Assembly (NCBI GenBank): GCA_963819855.1 | Contig: CAWFYC010000023.1 | Coordinates: 62,001-126,000 of the forward strand | DNA from: JAMXLO01 sp963819855 | GTDB lineage: Bacteria; Pseudomonadota; Alphaproteobacteria; Acetobacterales; Acetobacteraceae | Length of the DNA stretch: 64,000 nucleotides | Reading direction: 5' to 3' | Part shown: positions 63,163 through 64,000 of the stretch, one piece after another | Position numbering within the stretch: position 1 is the stretch's first letter | Layout of the letters: each line of letters opens with the position of its first letter | Made by a program: the position numbers and the translations under genes | Notes under the pieces: model-generated | Databases searched by the model: none | Told to the model about the DNA's origin: nothing | Seen by the model: only the letters and a program-made list of their open reading frames with translations

Positions 63163-63684
63163 ATGGGACGGATTGCTTTGGTTCTGCTCGCAGTTGGAGC
63201 GCTGGGCGGCGCGGCCACCATCATGGTCCCGGCATCCGGGCAGACCGATGGAGCGGCCGCGCCGATCTATGGACTTAAAATTCCTCCCGGATACCGCAAC
63301 TGGCAGTTGATCTCGGTGGCGCGTGAAGACGGCGACTTCAATCAGTTGCGTGCCCAGCTGGGCAACGATATCGCGATCAAGGCCTACCGGGAAGGGAAGC
63401 TGCCGTTCCCGGACGGTTCAATAATTGTGGCGCTGCATTGGGATGACGTCGCGTCCAAGGAAAACAACAAAATTTTCGGCCACGACCAATCTTTCATTGC
63501 GGGATCCTCAAGGAACATTCAGTTCATGGTCAAGGACTCACAAAAATACGCCGCGACGGGCGGCTGGGGATTTGCTGATTTTACCGATGGCAAACCTGCC
63601 GACGAGGCGATGCACAAAACCTGCTTCCCCTGCCATGAACCCGCCAAAGCTCGCGACTTTGTCTTCACCCGTTACGCACCGTGA
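63163..63684 (+). CDS. Cytochrome P460 family protein
   Basis: This 173-residue exported protein has a signal peptide (GRIALVLLAVGALGGAATIM, cleavage near ASGQ) and a C-terminal c-type heme motif CFPCH at about residues 154-158. The body contains PGYRNWQLISVAREDGDFN, LPFPDGSIIVALHWDD and GGWGFADFTDGKPADEAMH, typical of cytochrome P460/c'-beta-like proteins. Known members oxidise hydroxylamine or bind NO in the periplasm. Whether the lysine crosslink of true P460 exists cannot be told. It is followed by a palindromic repeat region. Confidence 0.87.
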   Translation: MGRIALVLLAVGALGGAATIMVPASGQTDGAAAPIYGLKIPPGYRNWQLISVAREDGDFNQLRAQLGNDIAIKAYREGKLPFPDGSIIVALHWDDVASKENNKIFGHDQSFIAGSSRNIQFMVKDSQKYAATGGWGFADFTDGKPADEAMHKTCFPCHEPAKARDFVFTRYAP

Positions 63685-64000
63685 AACCAGGAGCCGTAGA
63701 ATATTCAACAACGGATCGAGGGGAGCGACGTCCACGCCATTCGAGGCGTCGATCCGAGCGTCCGCCCTCATTGAGAGGGATTAGGGAACGCAGAGCGCGC
63801 AGATTGCGCGATCGATCAAGCGGTTTCAAGCAAAGTGGAATCGCGACGAGGGGTGATGGGTTTCGCTGCGCGCTACCCATCCTACGACACCAACAGTACC
63901 GCGGGCCCGCCGCTCGTAGCTCGTAGGATGGGTAGAGCGCAGCGAAACCCATCGAGCCAAGCGCTCGCACTGGAAGCCCAGGTACTCGCCGTCCACCACC
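63685..64000. other. Gene-free end of the window
   Basis: These 316 bases carry no convincing gene. They contain the palindromic element at 63855-63953. Open frames across it encode only the repeat. Confidence 0.45.
63855..63953. repeat. Near-perfect palindromic repeat element
   Basis: Two 33-base arms (63855-63887 and 63921-63953) are reverse complements with one mismatch around a 33-base spacer. The left arm starts GATGGGTTTCGCTGCGC and the right arm starts TCGTAGGATGGGTAGAGC. This is a widespread proteobacterial intergenic repeat type. It could form a strong hairpin downstream of the P460 gene. Confidence 0.85.

Noticed and set aside
63665..63970. 101-codon minus-strand frame at the window end
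   Set aside because: It is encoded by the palindromic repeat and is a commonly mis-annotated product of that element.

Overview
This window is GC-rich, densely coded chromosomal DNA. It most likely comes from an alphaproteobacterium of the Acetobacteraceae/Rhodospirillales kind. That inference rests on the CysD/CysNC pair, a PckA gene, a Kdo-hydroxylase gene, two secreted-type Hint-domain proteins, and many enzymes of soil-type organic acid and aromatic catabolism. I see no rRNA, tRNA, CRISPR array, transposase or phage gene.

Layout. 1-2.1 kb: end of cysD and a full cysNC (sulfate activation). 2.1-6.7 kb: uracil-DNA glycosylase, GST, MgtC/DUF4010 membrane protein, nitroreductase, carboxymuconolactone-decarboxylase-like protein and a small secreted protein. 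6.7-9.8 kb: a frameshifted secreted TPR gene and a badly decayed winged-helix/TPR regulator. 9.9-20 kb: mixed catabolic genes, namely a CYP153-like P450, an MFS carrier, two MmgE/PrpD proteins, an acyl-CoA synthetase broken by one in-frame stop, an EamA carrier, a frameshifted class III CoA-transferase and a VOC protein.

20-34.7 kb: a MetE-like gene faces a tightly packed operon. The operon encodes a VOC enzyme, RidA, an orphan molybdenum-hydroxylase large subunit, an HpaB-type flavin monooxygenase, an RraA/HMG-aldolase-like protein and a complete branched-chain-type ABC importer, followed by a 2-hydroxyacyl-CoA lyase and an MFS carrier. Together they look like uptake and stepwise breakdown of an oxygenated, possibly nitrogen-containing ring compound, ending in CoA-linked one-carbon cleavage. 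This operon is the best candidate here for an uncharacterised pathway.

34.9-54.4 kb: two proteins with unrelated N-termini share a closely similar C-terminal Hint module of about 330 residues. One is a beta-helix protein. The other is a 2658-residue repeat/VWD giant. Between them lie a phosphatase-Kdo hydroxylase-STAS operon, a Baeyer-Villiger monooxygenase, a PaiB-type regulator, pckA, a YHS-RidA fusion and a class III adenylate cyclase with TPRs.

54.9-64 kb: a second catabolic group, comprising a fumarase/aspartase-superfamily lyase, UbiX, UbiD, a VOC protein, an SDR lacking its catalytic Tyr/Lys, an orphan peptide-type binding protein and an HpcH/HpaI aldolase. It is followed by a nitrilase remnant and a cytochrome P460.

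Three frameshifts and one nonsense codon lie in otherwise intact genes, so either local decay or uncorrected sequence error must be considered. Four different palindromic intergenic repeat elements are visible. One supplies the N-terminus of a gene and another lies just beyond the displaced end of a frameshifted gene.
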